Below are positions 1 through 9,192 of a DNA stretch of 64,000 nucleotides, piece after piece. The translations under genes were made by a program, and so were the position numbers. The DNA lies in NCBI GenBank assembly GCA_964462685.1, contig CAYWYR010000008.1, positions 69,253-133,252 on the forward strand. Reading direction: 5' to 3'. The stretch comes from CAYWYR01 sp964462685. GTDB taxonomy: Bacteria; Bacteroidota; Ignavibacteria; Kapaibacteriales; UBA2268. Within the stretch, counting starts at the first letter, position 1; each line of letters begins with the position of its first letter. The notes beneath the pieces were generated by a model. It made no database searches. It worked only from the letters and a program-made list of their open reading frames with translations, and was not told where the DNA came from.

Positions 1-288
1 GAATTGGTAGAGGAAGTTATCGAAGATGGCATTACAGATGAGGAGCTTGAAAAAGTCAAGAATATCACTATAATGAATACAGCGCAGTCCAACAGGAATG
101 TACTGGAAAAAGCTATGTCCCTGGCAAGATTCCAAAGCTACTACGGGGACCCTTCTCTTATCAATACAGAAATAGACAACTACCTTTCCGTTACCAAAGC
201 GGATATCAAAGCAGTTGCAAAAAAATATTTTGATACCGAGAACCGCGTAGTACTTACTTACATGCCAAAAACGGAAGGAGGTAATTAA
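1..288 (+). CDS. M16 family zinc metallopeptidase, C-terminal fragment
   Basis: The reading frame is open from the first base, so only the last 95 residues of a longer protein are present. The sequence (stretches such as MSLARFQSYYGDPS and VAKKYFDTENRVVLTYMPK) is the typical end of the C-terminal domain of pitrilysin/insulinase-type M16 proteins. The catalytic HxxEH, if present, lies upstream of the window. The stop codon directly abuts the ATG of the next M16 gene, and the last codons contain that gene's AGGAGG ribosome-binding site, so the two are translationally coupled. By family precedent, bacterial M16B proteins often work as pairs of one metal-binding and one non-catalytic subunit. That this copy is the catalytic one is inference. 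Confidence 0.85.
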   Translation, partial: ELVEEVIEDGITDEELEKVKNITIMNTAQSNRNVLEKAMSLARFQSYYGDPSLINTEIDNYLSVTKADIKAVAKKYFDTENRVVLTYMPKTEGGN

Positions 289-2388
289 ATGAGATTATCT
301 CAGAAAATAACGGGTCTTGTTCTTTTATCTTCAATTATAGGTTTTAATACAGGCGTAATGGCTCAAACATCAGCAGCTGATATCGATATAACTCAGAAAC
401 CAACCGCTCTGGAATCAGTAGAATTTGAATTTCCGGAATATGAAGAATTTATCTTATCAAATGGTTTGAAAGTATTTGCCATCGAAGATAAAGAAGCACC
501 TATCGTGGAGTTCAGGCTCTTGATACCAGGCGGTAGCGCTATGGATAAAATCCCTGGTCAGGCCGACTTCCTTGCCTCTCTGCTTACTAAAGGATACGGA
601 AAAACAAGTGCAAGGCAATTTGCCGATATGATGGACGGAAAAGGTATATCGATAGGCTCTAGTGCCGGAACCGAATCGTTTTCAATAAGCGGCAACTCCC
701 TTACCGCACATCAAGATATAATGTGGGGCGGGCTGAGAGGGATACTCACGCAAGCCTCTCTACCGGAGGACGAATTAGATAAGCTAAAGCCACAGGCTCT
801 TCAGGGATTGAAATCTGAGAAATCCAACCCCAGCTCGATGGCATCTAAGCTGTCAAGAAAAGTCATTTTCGGCAACAACCACCCCTATGCCCAGACTATG
901 GACGAAGCAGACATAGAGAAGCTGGAAATAGAGGATATCAGGTCGTATTACAATGACTATATCAAACCCGACGGGGCTTCGATATTAGTGGTTGGCGATA
1001 TCACTGCCAGAAAGCTTAAGAACAAATTAGAAGACCTTTTCACCGGATGGACAGGTGCAGCTCAATCTGTAAATTCTGTACCGCCAGCGGTTCAGGAGCC
1101 TGTAGGGGTTTACTTTATCTCTAGGCCTGGATCTGTACAGTCCTCTATCAGATATCTTGCGCCCACAACAGATTATATAGATAAGGACAGAGATGTCCTG
1201 CATCTTACTTCGGGTATTATATCAGGCGGCTTTTCGGGAAGACTTTTCAAAACATTGAGGGAAAAACACTCTTATACATACTCCCCGACTGGAACTCTGA
1301 CAAACTATAAGCTCTTCAATTATCTGATGGCAGGTTCCGACGTTCGCAATAGTGTAACCGATTCCGCTATAGTGGTTATCCAGAACGAGATAAAAGATCT
1401 CGCTGAAAACGGCCCTTCGGAAAGCGAACTAGAGATAATGAAAAAATATCAGATCGGAAACTATAATATGTCGTTCGAAGACCCTTCATTCGCTGGATAT
1501 ATAGTACAGAACGCTTATTTTAAGGGGCAGCCTGTAGAATACGCAAAGCAGTTCACAAAAAGAAAAGCCGCCATCACCGACGGCAAGATCAAACGTGCTG
1601 TAAAAGAATATCTGATGCCAGAACAAGCATACCTTGTTGTAGTGGGCGATCCCTCCGTCAGGGAATCACTCGTACAGTTCGGTAAGATATATGACTACAA
1701 TACAGATGTGATGCCTATCGAAGGCGAAGATGCTGTAATGAAGAAGACAAGTGAAACTCCCGACGATATCATAGAGGACTATATTGATGCAATCGGCGGG
1801 CAAGACGCCATTGACGGTATCAAAAATTTAGTTGCCAATGGCTCCTTGGTATTGAATATCGCTGGTCAGGAGTATAAAGGAGATTTCAGATCCCAGAAAA
1901 TTGCTGACGGCAGATTCATAACACAAATGGTACTGCCAGGCATGGAACGCAAGGTTATCTATAACGGCACATATATGAAGTCACTTGATAACGGCATTCC
2001 TGATATGATACAGGGCGATAAAATGAAAATGACAGCCATTGAAGAATCTATATTCCCTGTTATCAGCCTTAGTAAAAGCCAGGCCGAACTTACTACGCTT
2101 GGCGAACAAAACGGAAAATATCTGCTTAAAGCCGTACACCCAAATAATAAAGAGCAGATATTCTACTTTGATAAAGAAACCGGCCTTCTGACTAAGTTCA
2201 CTGAGAATATGGAAACGCAAGGCGGTATGATTGAAGCTATTCACTATATGAATGACTACCGTGAATTCCAAGGTGTGCGGTTGCCAACTATCAAGGAGAT
2301 GGAATCGACATCGTTTTCTAATATCATCAAACTAGATTATACCGTAAACACAGATATTGACGAGAAAGATTTCGAAATTGAAAGATAA
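289..2388 (+). CDS. M16 family peptidase-like protein without zinc motif, with C-terminal extra domain
   Basis: The 699-residue protein has an N-terminal signal peptide (residues 1-25, ending VMAQ), so it is exported to the periplasm or outer surface. Residues about 50-470 are two M16 domains (YEEFILSNGLKVFAIEDKEA is the usual first strand). Where active members carry HxxEH, this protein reads PGQADFLASLL (about residues 89-99), so it cannot bind zinc there and is probably the non-catalytic half of a heterodimer with the upstream gene. Residues about 485-699 form an extra domain beginning IIEDYIDAIGGQDAI, of the kind seen as an outer-membrane lipoprotein-sorting-like fold behind M16 domains. 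The start is fixed by the AGGAGG site inside the end of the preceding gene. Confidence 0.88.
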   Translation: MRLSQKITGLVLLSSIIGFNTGVMAQTSAADIDITQKPTALESVEFEFPEYEEFILSNGLKVFAIEDKEAPIVEFRLLIPGGSAMDKIPGQADFLASLLTKGYGKTSARQFADMMDGKGISIGSSAGTESFSISGNSLTAHQDIMWGGLRGILTQASLPEDELDKLKPQALQGLKSEKSNPSSMASKLSRKVIFGNNHPYAQTMDEADIEKLEIEDIRSYYNDYIKPDGASILVVGDITARKLKNKLEDLFTGWTGAAQSVNSVPPAVQEPVGVYFISRPGSVQSSIRYLAPTTDYIDKDRDVLHLTSGIISGGFSGRLFKTLREKHSYTYSPTGTLTNYKLFNYLMAGSDVRNSVTDSAIVVIQNEIKDLAENGPSESELEIMKKYQIGNYNMSFEDPSFAGYIVQNAYFKGQPVEYAKQFTKRKAAITDGKIKRAVKEYLMPEQAYLVVVGDPSVRESLVQFGKIYDYNTDVMPIEGEDAVMKKTSETPDDIIEDYIDAIGGQDAIDGIKNLVANGSLVLNIAGQEYKGDFRSQKIADGRFITQMVLPGMERKVIYNGTYMKSLDNGIPDMIQGDKMKMTAIEESIFPVISLSKSQAELTTLGEQNGKYLLKAVHPNNKEQIFYFDKETGLLTKFTENMETQGGMIEAIHYMNDYREFQGVRLPTIKEMESTSFSNIIKLDYTVNTDIDEKDFEIER

Positions 2389-2423
2389 GCTCGATGCTGA
2401 ATATCTTTTATTTCGATTTATTT

Positions 2424-2450
2424 AAGGGGGCTATTAAGCCCCTTTTTTTA
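2424..2450 (+). terminator. Rho-independent terminator after the M16 pair
   Basis: AAGGGGGCT and AGCCCCTT pair around an ATTA loop and are followed by seven T residues. It ends the M16 transcription unit and overlaps the last codons of the convergent folC. Confidence 0.8.
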
Positions 2451-3734
2451 TTTATGGGCCAAAATTGGTAAAAAGTCCTCAACCATGTGAAAACTCCCGG
2501 TTATGATAATTGGTTTGTCATATTCAATAGCATATTTAAGTGCTTCATGTTGGGAACTGGCAGTTTGATAAGGTGCGGTGTCTTTAATGCCAATTCGATT
2601 ATAATATTCAATTAATTTATCTGTAGTCGCTGCTCTGGGGGTGTTTGGGCAGTAAAAAATAATATGCGATGCCGATACCGACAGAGATTTCAATACCGTC
2701 GGGATATCTTTATCAGCCATAATACCGAAAATATATACTGGTTTCTCATCTTTGTATCTAAGTTTAAATTCTTGTATCAGATTTTCTATAGCGTCTACAT
2801 TATGGGCTATATCTAAGTATATTTTTTTGCCCCTGTAAACTGTGGCCTGCATTCGACCAATATATCCAGTATTCTCAGATATTTTATCTATCCCGCTAAT
2901 AAAATGATTTTCTTCCCAAGGGTGTTTCTCTCTGATTGATTGAAGAACCGCATAAGCGAGGCCGATATTATCTTCCCCGCTTTTAATCGGCATATTTAAT
3001 TCAGCTAAATTAAATAAAATACCATTGATTTTTATCTGGTATTCATAGCCGTCCTCATTTTGCATTAATAAAATATCGCAGATACCTTTGGTATTTATAT
3101 AATCTGTATTAACTGAATCAGCTTTTTTTTCTATTACTTTTTTAGCTTTTCCATCAGCATAGGTAAATACTGGAATACCTTTTTTAATTATACCTGCTTT
3201 TTCTGAAGCGATTTTTTCAATCGTATCACCAAGATATTCTTGGTGATCAAAGCCGATATATGTAATACCACTTGCTATCGGTTTTACTACATTAGTACAG
3301 TCCCATCTGCCGCCCATACCCGTTTCTAAAATCGCTATATCAATATTTTGGCTCGCAAAATATTCAAACGCCAGTACTGTTGTAATCTCAAAAAAAGTAG
3401 CTCCTGTTTCTTCGGATTTATCTTTAAGCTGTTTATATATTTCAATAATTTCGTTATCGGATATCTCTTTACCGTTTATTCTTATCCTTTCGTTAAATCT
3501 GAGAATATGTGGTGAAGTATATAATCCAACTTTATAGCCTGCTTCTTGCAGTGTTGATGCAATTATCGATACCGTTGCTCCTTTGCCGTTCGTGCCGGCT
3601 ATATGCACTGAATCATATTTATCTTGAGGGCTGTCTAAATAATCGCACAGCTCAACAGTCCTCTCAAGCCCAGGCTTGATATTGCCCCGCGGCTTGCTAT
3701 AAAGGTCTTCTATTATAGCCTTATATGTATCCAC
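2448..3734 (-). CDS. folC: Bifunctional folylpolyglutamate synthase/dihydrofolate synthase
   Basis: FolC adds glutamate to dihydropteroate and to reduced folates using ATP, in the cytoplasm. Evidence: the ATP loop GTNGKG followed by ATVS; the Mur-ligase-type stretch TSPHILRFNERIRING; the metal/ATP segment ETGMGGRWDCTN; and the C-terminal ligase domain starting near IYLDIAHNVDA. Length is normal for the family (about 430 residues). I chose the GTG at 3734 because GGGAGG lies just before it and the resulting N-terminus (DTYKAIIEDLYS) matches FolC proteins. An in-frame ATG at 3752 lies just behind the upstream terminator and has no ribosome-binding site, although the spacing of the GTG site is short (4 bases). 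The gene is not near other folate genes. Confidence 0.93.
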   Translation of the reverse strand: MDTYKAIIEDLYSKPRGNIKPGLERTVELCDYLDSPQDKYDSVHIAGTNGKGATVSIIASTLQEAGYKVGLYTSPHILRFNERIRINGKEISDNEIIEIYKQLKDKSEETGATFFEITTVLAFEYFASQNIDIAILETGMGGRWDCTNVVKPIASGITYIGFDHQEYLGDTIEKIASEKAGIIKKGIPVFTYADGKAKKVIEKKADSVNTDYINTKGICDILLMQNEDGYEYQIKINGILFNLAELNMPIKSGEDNIGLAYAVLQSIREKHPWEENHFISGIDKISENTGYIGRMQATVYRGKKIYLDIAHNVDAIENLIQEFKLRYKDEKPVYIFGIMADKDIPTVLKSLSVSASHIIFYCPNTPRAATTDKLIEYYNRIGIKDTAPYQTASSQHEALKYAIEYDKPIIITGSFHMVEDFLPILAHK

Positions 3735-3764
3735 AGTACCTCCCGATAACATTTCTGCAAAAAT

Positions 3765-3799
3765 AAAAAAGCCTGATCTAACTATTGTCGGATCAGGCT
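3765..3799 (-). terminator. Rho-independent terminator of the helical lipoprotein gene
   Basis: On the minus strand GCCTGATC and GATCAGGC form an 8-bp stem around a 12-base loop and are followed by a TTTTTTATTTTT tract. It separates the lipoprotein gene from folC. Confidence 0.8.
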
Positions 3800-3823
3800 C
3801 AGATTATAATATTCAACTAAGTA

Positions 3824-4519
3824 TTACTTTTTTCTTTTTCTCATCTTACGATCCCTTTTATCACTCTCAAAATTTTCTTTCTGGTTTGAGAGAAAAGCAG
3901 TCCACTTTTCAAGCTGCTCTGCATTTAGCAGCTCACCAAATGCCGTATTATAGGCTTCAAGGCATTCTTCTCTTGGGTTGGTCTCCGGTTTCATTTCTTC
4001 AAGTTGAGACTTTACAATTTCTCTCAGCTCCGTAAATTCAACTTTCGCATCCTCTCTCGATATAGCCTCAGCCCTTACTCTTTCTATAATATCAGAGCGA
4101 GTTGCCTTGGCAGAGTTAATGATGGCTTGTCTTTGTTCCCTTAGTGGCGCTGTTGCTTCTTCTATACAGTTTTTTAACTGCTCTTTTAGCTCCAAGTGTG
4201 ATGCAATTTGCTGTTCAGTCAGTTCTAGTGCGTCAAATATTCCGCTGAATTTTTTCCTCGGAACCGGTTTGCCGTCTTCGTCTGTCATTCTAGGTGTATC
4301 ATTGTGAACGTAGTCACCTAATTCATCCCCAAGCTCTACATAATCAATATTATCTGGCATTATGATATCCATATCATAGTTTGCAAGTGCTGAATCTTCA
4401 CCACCGCCTCCTATATCTAAGGGGTTATCACCTTTTTTATCACATGCGATAATAACTATTGACATTATTACAGCAATTGCATACAAGAAAATTTTTTTTG
4501 GGTTCTGTAGCATTTTCAT
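3824..4519 (-). CDS. Helical lipoprotein, Spy/CpxP-like in layout
   Basis: The N-terminus has a hydrophobic signal ending in a lipobox (VIIAC, Cys about residue 26), so it is a lipoprotein. A glycine- and acid-rich linker follows. From about residue 95 to the end the protein is almost entirely charged helix (LTEQQIASHLELKEQLK ... LLNAEQLEKWTAFL) with a very basic tail (RDRKMRKRKK). Spaced Leu-x-x-x-Gln/Glu-Gln segments of this kind are seen in Spy/CpxP and related periplasmic proteins, but the LTxxQ signature is only loosely kept, so the family is uncertain. GGAG lies 7 bases before the ATG. It is monocistronic with its own terminator. Confidence 0.65.
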   Translation of the reverse strand: MKMLQNPKKIFLYAIAVIMSIVIIACDKKGDNPLDIGGGGEDSALANYDMDIIMPDNIDYVELGDELGDYVHNDTPRMTDEDGKPVPRKKFSGIFDALELTEQQIASHLELKEQLKNCIEEATAPLREQRQAIINSAKATRSDIIERVRAEAISREDAKVEFTELREIVKSQLEEMKPETNPREECLEAYNTAFGELLNAEQLEKWTAFLSNQKENFESDKRDRKMRKRKK

Positions 4520-4709
4520 TTCTAATCTCCATTATTTACTGTTTATTTTTTAAAGGCCTTCTGAATGGATATACACCTCACTAATAAATGTGTTAGATTA
4601 TTATGAAAATTTTTTTCGAGTATGATGCAACGGAATTGAGGGTTCTTTGTATTTCTTAGCAGATGATCGATCTACAATAACTTATTCTTACTTATTCGGA
4701 GATATTATT

Positions 4710-6845
4710 ATGAAAACAGTTACACTGTTCAAATCTAAGCTACTGTTGCTTATAGTGGCAATGATCGCTTTAGTCTCATGCGAGAAAACCAATGATACCG
4801 GTGACCGGAGCGGCCCAATCGATATTGACCGCCCAATAGCCGGCGAAGCGACTATTATCGGTATCGTTACCGATACAAATGGAGACCCAATGGCGGGAGT
4901 CAACGTTTCTTGTGGCAACGCCACGGGAGTAACTAACGCTAAAGGCCGCTTCCAATTAGATGATGCCCCTGAGGGTAACGGCATGCCAGTCAACTTTATG
5001 CTTGACGGGTATATGACAACACAGAAAAAAGTAGATTCCAAAAAGGACTCAGAAAGACTTGTTTTCGCTACTATGACCCCCGAGGGTAAGGTAACTATGA
5101 TCGATGCAGCCACTGGCGGTACAGCCGATCATGCCGGTATGACAGTTGAGTTTCCAGCGAATGCTTTTGTAAACTCTGACGGTTCAGCATTCACTGGTGA
5201 AGCAGAGGTATCGGTTACTTTCGTACCGATAACAACGGGCGAGTTTACGAATGTTTTCCCAGGTGATTTTTCTGGTATCAGAGAGGATGGTTCAGAGGCT
5301 TTTGTTGAGTCTTTCGGCTTTTCGGATATAAACATAACAGCTGGAAACGAAGAGCTAGAGCTTGCACCAGGCGTATTAGCTACATTGACGTATCCGGTTT
5401 CCGACGCTCAGAAAGCGGACGCACCTGCTACCATTCCCCTATGGTATTACGATTTTGACAGGGCGGAATGGATAGAAGAAGGTGCAGCGACTCTAAACGG
5501 TGATATTTATACGGGCCAAGTATCGCACTTCACGCCATGGAATGTTGATAAACCTATCGAAGTTGCCGACCTGAGAGGCCGCGTAGTTGACGGCGAAGGT
5601 AATCCACTTGAGAACGCTTATGTAAGGGTTGTCGCTCAAGGTACGATCGGTTGGGTTTTCACTGCTTATTCAGATGAAAACGGCGAGTTCACTACAAAAG
5701 CAGAAGCTAATCAATCGGTTAAGGCCAGAGCATTTTTTAATGCTGTTGAATCTCAGGAAGAGATGGCTTCAATTGGCGCAGAAGGCTCCAGCAACACTAT
5801 AGCTGATCTTATTATCGATATTTCAGCACTGCTTCCGGGCTGGGAAGCTGTAGATGTTGGTGAGGATGGCTCATTTACAGACGTTTTCTTCTTGGATTGT
5901 AATACTGGATGGGCGATAGAAACATTCGGTTATGACTCAACAGAAACCCCCACTTTGAATATATATAAAACGACTGACGGTGGTAAAAACTGGACTAGCA
6001 CAGATATAAATGGAAGCTGGTCTAATTACTCTGTCAGAAAATCTATGATAAAGTTCAAGAATGCTGATTTTGGCGTTGCTCTATCAGGAGTGGGATCATT
6101 TTATACAGAAGATGGTGGCGATACTTGGACAGATTTTATTAGCACTACAGATCATAAAATATCAGATGCGGATAATATCATATTCGGTGACGGTAATACC
6201 GTTTCGATTATCGGCAGTAAAGGAGTATCCACTACAACGGATCTCGGGCAAACTGTTACCACCACAGATATAGCCTCTATATTTGATACACAGGATTACA
6301 AGATGTTCTTGAAATCTCACCTTGTCAGTGATAACGAGTACTATATCTTTGCATCAAACAGCCCTAAGTATGAAGGTGTAAACGATTATACGATAGCAAG
6401 AACAACCGATGGCGGTACTAGCTGGACATCTGAGGAAATCATGGGTGCTCCGTTCAAAATGTATCCTAATCGGTATTCTGGAACATTTAGAGAACAATCA
6501 GGAGTAACACCACTGTTTTCTTTAAATGCTGATAAACATTATTCTATTGGTGGAAACAGCTTCTATACTTCGTTAGATGAAATGAGTAGCTGGAACAATC
6601 TTTCTACTACAGCTCCAAGTTTTGCATCTACCTTATTCATGTTAGATGAAAACAAAATATATGTAGGTACAGATATGGGAGGTTTGTTCGTAACCAGAGA
6701 CGGCGGCCAGACTTGGGAACAATACCTGAACGCAAGCGGCGCAGCTATCCTGGATATCCACATGTGTGATGGCGAGAACGGCGTTGCCGTTGGTGCGAGC
6801 GGTACTATATTGAGACTATCTAAAGCAGAATGGCTCGACCTATAA
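4710..6845 (+). CDS. Lipoprotein with carboxypeptidase-like regulatory domain and BNR/Ycf48-like repeats (copy 1)
   Basis: The start is set at the ATG at 4710, which has GGAG at the right distance and gives a normal signal peptide with lipobox (MIALVSC). An open frame 21 codons upstream lacks these features. After the Cys comes an acidic linker, then a carboxypeptidase-regulatory-like domain (IIGIVTDTNGDPMAGVNV, about residues 45-110), a middle beta domain (about 120-295) ending SHFTPWNV, a second regulatory-like domain (LRGRVVDGEGNPLENAYV), and a C-terminal region with Asp-box-like repeats (TTDGGKNWTS, TEDGGDTWTDF, TTDGGTSWTSE, TRDGGQTWEQY), as in Ycf48/BNR propellers. It is probably surface-exposed; the ligand is unknown. 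The next gene is a close paralogue. Confidence 0.75.
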   Translation: MKTVTLFKSKLLLLIVAMIALVSCEKTNDTGDRSGPIDIDRPIAGEATIIGIVTDTNGDPMAGVNVSCGNATGVTNAKGRFQLDDAPEGNGMPVNFMLDGYMTTQKKVDSKKDSERLVFATMTPEGKVTMIDAATGGTADHAGMTVEFPANAFVNSDGSAFTGEAEVSVTFVPITTGEFTNVFPGDFSGIREDGSEAFVESFGFSDINITAGNEELELAPGVLATLTYPVSDAQKADAPATIPLWYYDFDRAEWIEEGAATLNGDIYTGQVSHFTPWNVDKPIEVADLRGRVVDGEGNPLENAYVRVVAQGTIGWVFTAYSDENGEFTTKAEANQSVKARAFFNAVESQEEMASIGAEGSSNTIADLIIDISALLPGWEAVDVGEDGSFTDVFFLDCNTGWAIETFGYDSTETPTLNIYKTTDGGKNWTSTDINGSWSNYSVRKSMIKFKNADFGVALSGVGSFYTEDGGDTWTDFISTTDHKISDADNIIFGDGNTVSIIGSKGVSTTTDLGQTVTTTDIASIFDTQDYKMFLKSHLVSDNEYYIFASNSPKYEGVNDYTIARTTDGGTSWTSEEIMGAPFKMYPNRYSGTFREQSGVTPLFSLNADKHYSIGGNSFYTSLDEMSSWNNLSTTAPSFASTLFMLDENKIYVGTDMGGLFVTRDGGQTWEQYLNASGAAILDIHMCDGENGVAVGASGTILRLSKAEWLDL

Positions 6846-6875
6846 TCGCTAATAGCAACTACTTATCATATCATA

Positions 6876-6910
6876 ATAGCCTCAGTTTAACAGCTGAGGT
6901 TTTTTTTTAT
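6876..6910 (+). terminator. Rho-independent terminator
   Basis: CCTCAG and CTGAGG pair around an 8-base loop and are followed by a run of nine T residues. It lies between the two tandem lipoprotein paralogues, so each is its own transcription unit. Confidence 0.8.
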
Positions 6911-7001
6911 CAAAAGTGTGACTTTTTTGCATCTTATTTGTCTATAGGGTTATATACAGTTAACTTATAACATATATCCAATAATAATATGGGGTTCTAA
7001 T

Positions 7002-9131
7002 ATGCAACGGCATTCTTGGTTTAATAAATTTTGGATGTTGGCGTTCGCAGCGTTTGCATTCGTATCATGTGAAAAAGTGGATACCCTTGACGATCCAGAT
7101 GACGGCGACGGGCCGATAGATGTAGAGTCACCACTTGCAGGCGAATCCACAATAATCGGAGTTGTATATGATATGGAAGGCAATCCGATGCCGGGCGTGA
7201 ACGTATCGAGCGGCGCCTCATCCGGTGTTACCAATGCCAAAGGTCGCTTCCAACTGGACGGCGCCCCGGAAGGCGAACATACGGCTGTTGATTTTGAGCT
7301 CGGCGGTTATATGTCCACTCAAAAAATCATCAACTCTACCAAGGATACCGAAAGACTTATCTTTGCAACCATGAAACCTCTCGGCAAAGTAACTGTCATC
7401 GACGCAGCCGATGGCGGTGCCGCCGAACATGACGGGATGATAGCCGAGTTCGAGCCTAATTCCTTCGTTACCGAAAGCGGTGAGCCATATACTGGGGATG
7501 TTGATGTTTCAATAACTTTCGTACCTACATCTACTGATGAATTCATCAATATATTCCCTGGCGACTTTGAAGGGATAAGGGAAGACGGCACTATATCAGC
7601 TGTGGAATCTTACGGTTTTGCAGATATAACAATTACAGGAGATGGTGAGGAGCTAAAACTAGCCAATGGTAAAACTGCGACTCTAAATTATCCTATTAAT
7701 ACTTCGCAGCAAGCCGAAGCCCCGCAGAGTATTCCGCTTTGGTACTATGATTTTGATCAGGCAGCATGGATAGAAGAAGGTGCAGCAACCCGCACAGGCA
7801 ATATGTATGAAGGCGAAGTCTCGCATTTCACGCCGTGGAACGTAGATATACCAATCCCTCTTTCTACTTATAACGGTAGAGTGGTTGACGGCGACGGGAA
7901 TCCAATCCCGAATGCTTTGGTAGAAGTAACTATCGAAGGTAGAAATACTTGGGGCGGCACTACTTATGCAGATATTAATGGTAACTTTAGTGGTCGCGCG
8001 ATAGCCGATAGAGAGATCCGTGCCGTGGCATGGCATCAGTCAATACAGTCACAAATCGAAATCTTAACTAGTGCTCCAGAAGCAGGCAACACAGTAATTC
8101 CTGATCTTGTTATTGATACCAAAGACTTACTACCAGGTATAGAAGCTGTTGATTTCAGTGCTATTGGTGATATCACGAGCACCTTCTTCTTGGATTGCGG
8201 TACTGGCTGGGCCGTAACTTCTCCAATGGAAAACACCGTGACCCAACCTAACCTATTTGTACTAAAAACAATAGACGGCGGTACCACATGGACTACCAAT
8301 GGCCTTAATGGAGTTAAAAGAAGAGCTGGTAATAAGAGTACGATTAAGTTTAGAGACGAAAACTTCGGTGTGATTACATCATCTTACGGGGTATTTATTA
8401 CTCAAGATGGTGGCGAAAACTGGGAACTTTCGGAAGGTGGAATGTGGGATGGTAATATTTGGCGTAAACCACTTTACTATGAAACTGTATTTGGAGAAAA
8501 TAACAGCATATATATCTACAATCCATTGGGTTCTCTCTTTTCATACGATATGGGTGAAACTTGGGAAAGCGAGAATAATATTTCTGATGAAGAATTCCAG
8601 TATAATGTACGTACTCACACCTACGGTCAGCATATATGGATTTTTAACGTCAATATTATGAATAATAATACATTAAACGAATTTAGAATATATTATTCTT
8701 CGAACAAAGGAAAATCATGGTATGAGAAAAATGTTAATTATCCTTTTGCTATGAATTATATATCAGGATTACCGGTGTCTTCAGAATCTAATCCACCATT
8801 CTTCTCCTTAGATGAGAATACGCATTACGCTTGTGCAGAAGGTAAAATCTATAAATCAACCGATAATTTCTCTACTTGGGAGGAAGTATCAAATTCAGCA
8901 CCAGTAGGTACAACCGCTTTATTTGTACTTAATGAGTCGCATTTTGCCATCGGTACCAAATCAGGTGGTATATTTACGACAATTAATGCAGGTAGTACGT
9001 GGCAGCAATACAACAACCCCAAAGGGACGAGAATATATGATCTCTTCTTCTGTGATATAAACAACGGTATCGCAACCGGTGGCGAAGGTTCAATATTACA
9101 ACTAAAGAAAAGAGGCTGGCTGGATCTATAA
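7002..9131 (+). CDS. Lipoprotein with carboxypeptidase-like regulatory domain and BNR/Ycf48-like repeats (copy 2)
   Basis: This is a paralogue of the preceding gene over its whole length with the same domain order: lipobox (FAFVSC), acidic linker, regulatory-like domain (IIGVVYDMEGNPMPGVNV), the middle domain ending SHFTPWNV, a second regulatory-like domain (NGRVVDGDGNPIPNALVEV), and Asp-box-like repeats (KTIDGGTTWTT, ITQDGGENWEL, SSNKGKSWYEK, TTINAGSTWQQY). The N-terminal half is clearly more similar between the copies than the repeat half, which suggests duplication followed by faster change of the propeller. Both proteins end with the same short element (GWLDL / EWLDL). Function is unknown; surface location is inferred from the lipobox. 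Confidence 0.75.
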   Translation: MQRHSWFNKFWMLAFAAFAFVSCEKVDTLDDPDDGDGPIDVESPLAGESTIIGVVYDMEGNPMPGVNVSSGASSGVTNAKGRFQLDGAPEGEHTAVDFELGGYMSTQKIINSTKDTERLIFATMKPLGKVTVIDAADGGAAEHDGMIAEFEPNSFVTESGEPYTGDVDVSITFVPTSTDEFINIFPGDFEGIREDGTISAVESYGFADITITGDGEELKLANGKTATLNYPINTSQQAEAPQSIPLWYYDFDQAAWIEEGAATRTGNMYEGEVSHFTPWNVDIPIPLSTYNGRVVDGDGNPIPNALVEVTIEGRNTWGGTTYADINGNFSGRAIADREIRAVAWHQSIQSQIEILTSAPEAGNTVIPDLVIDTKDLLPGIEAVDFSAIGDITSTFFLDCGTGWAVTSPMENTVTQPNLFVLKTIDGGTTWTTNGLNGVKRRAGNKSTIKFRDENFGVITSSYGVFITQDGGENWELSEGGMWDGNIWRKPLYYETVFGENNSIYIYNPLGSLFSYDMGETWESENNISDEEFQYNVRTHTYGQHIWIFNVNIMNNNTLNEFRIYYSSNKGKSWYEKNVNYPFAMNYISGLPVSSESNPPFFSLDENTHYACAEGKIYKSTDNFSTWEEVSNSAPVGTTALFVLNESHFAIGTKSGGIFTTINAGSTWQQYNNPKGTRIYDLFFCDINNGIATGGEGSILQLKKRGWLDL

Positions 9132-9159
9132 TATCCCGCCGACCTTGTTTATGATACAC

Positions 9160-9192
9160 GAGAAGCCTTGGCATTAGCCGGGGCTTTTTTTA
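9160..9192 (+). terminator. Rho-independent terminator
   Basis: AAGCCTTGGC and GCCGGGGCTT pair (with two G-T wobbles) around ATTA, followed by seven T residues. It ends the second lipoprotein gene and abuts the convergent restriction gene. Confidence 0.75.

Noticed and set aside
4688..5113. Minus-strand frame of 141 codons opposite the first BNR lipoprotein
   Set aside because: Low-complexity Ser/Pro/Val composition, antisense to a well-supported gene.
7683..8036. Minus-strand frame of 117 codons opposite the second BNR lipoprotein
   Set aside because: Antisense to a well-supported gene, with no domain or start signal.
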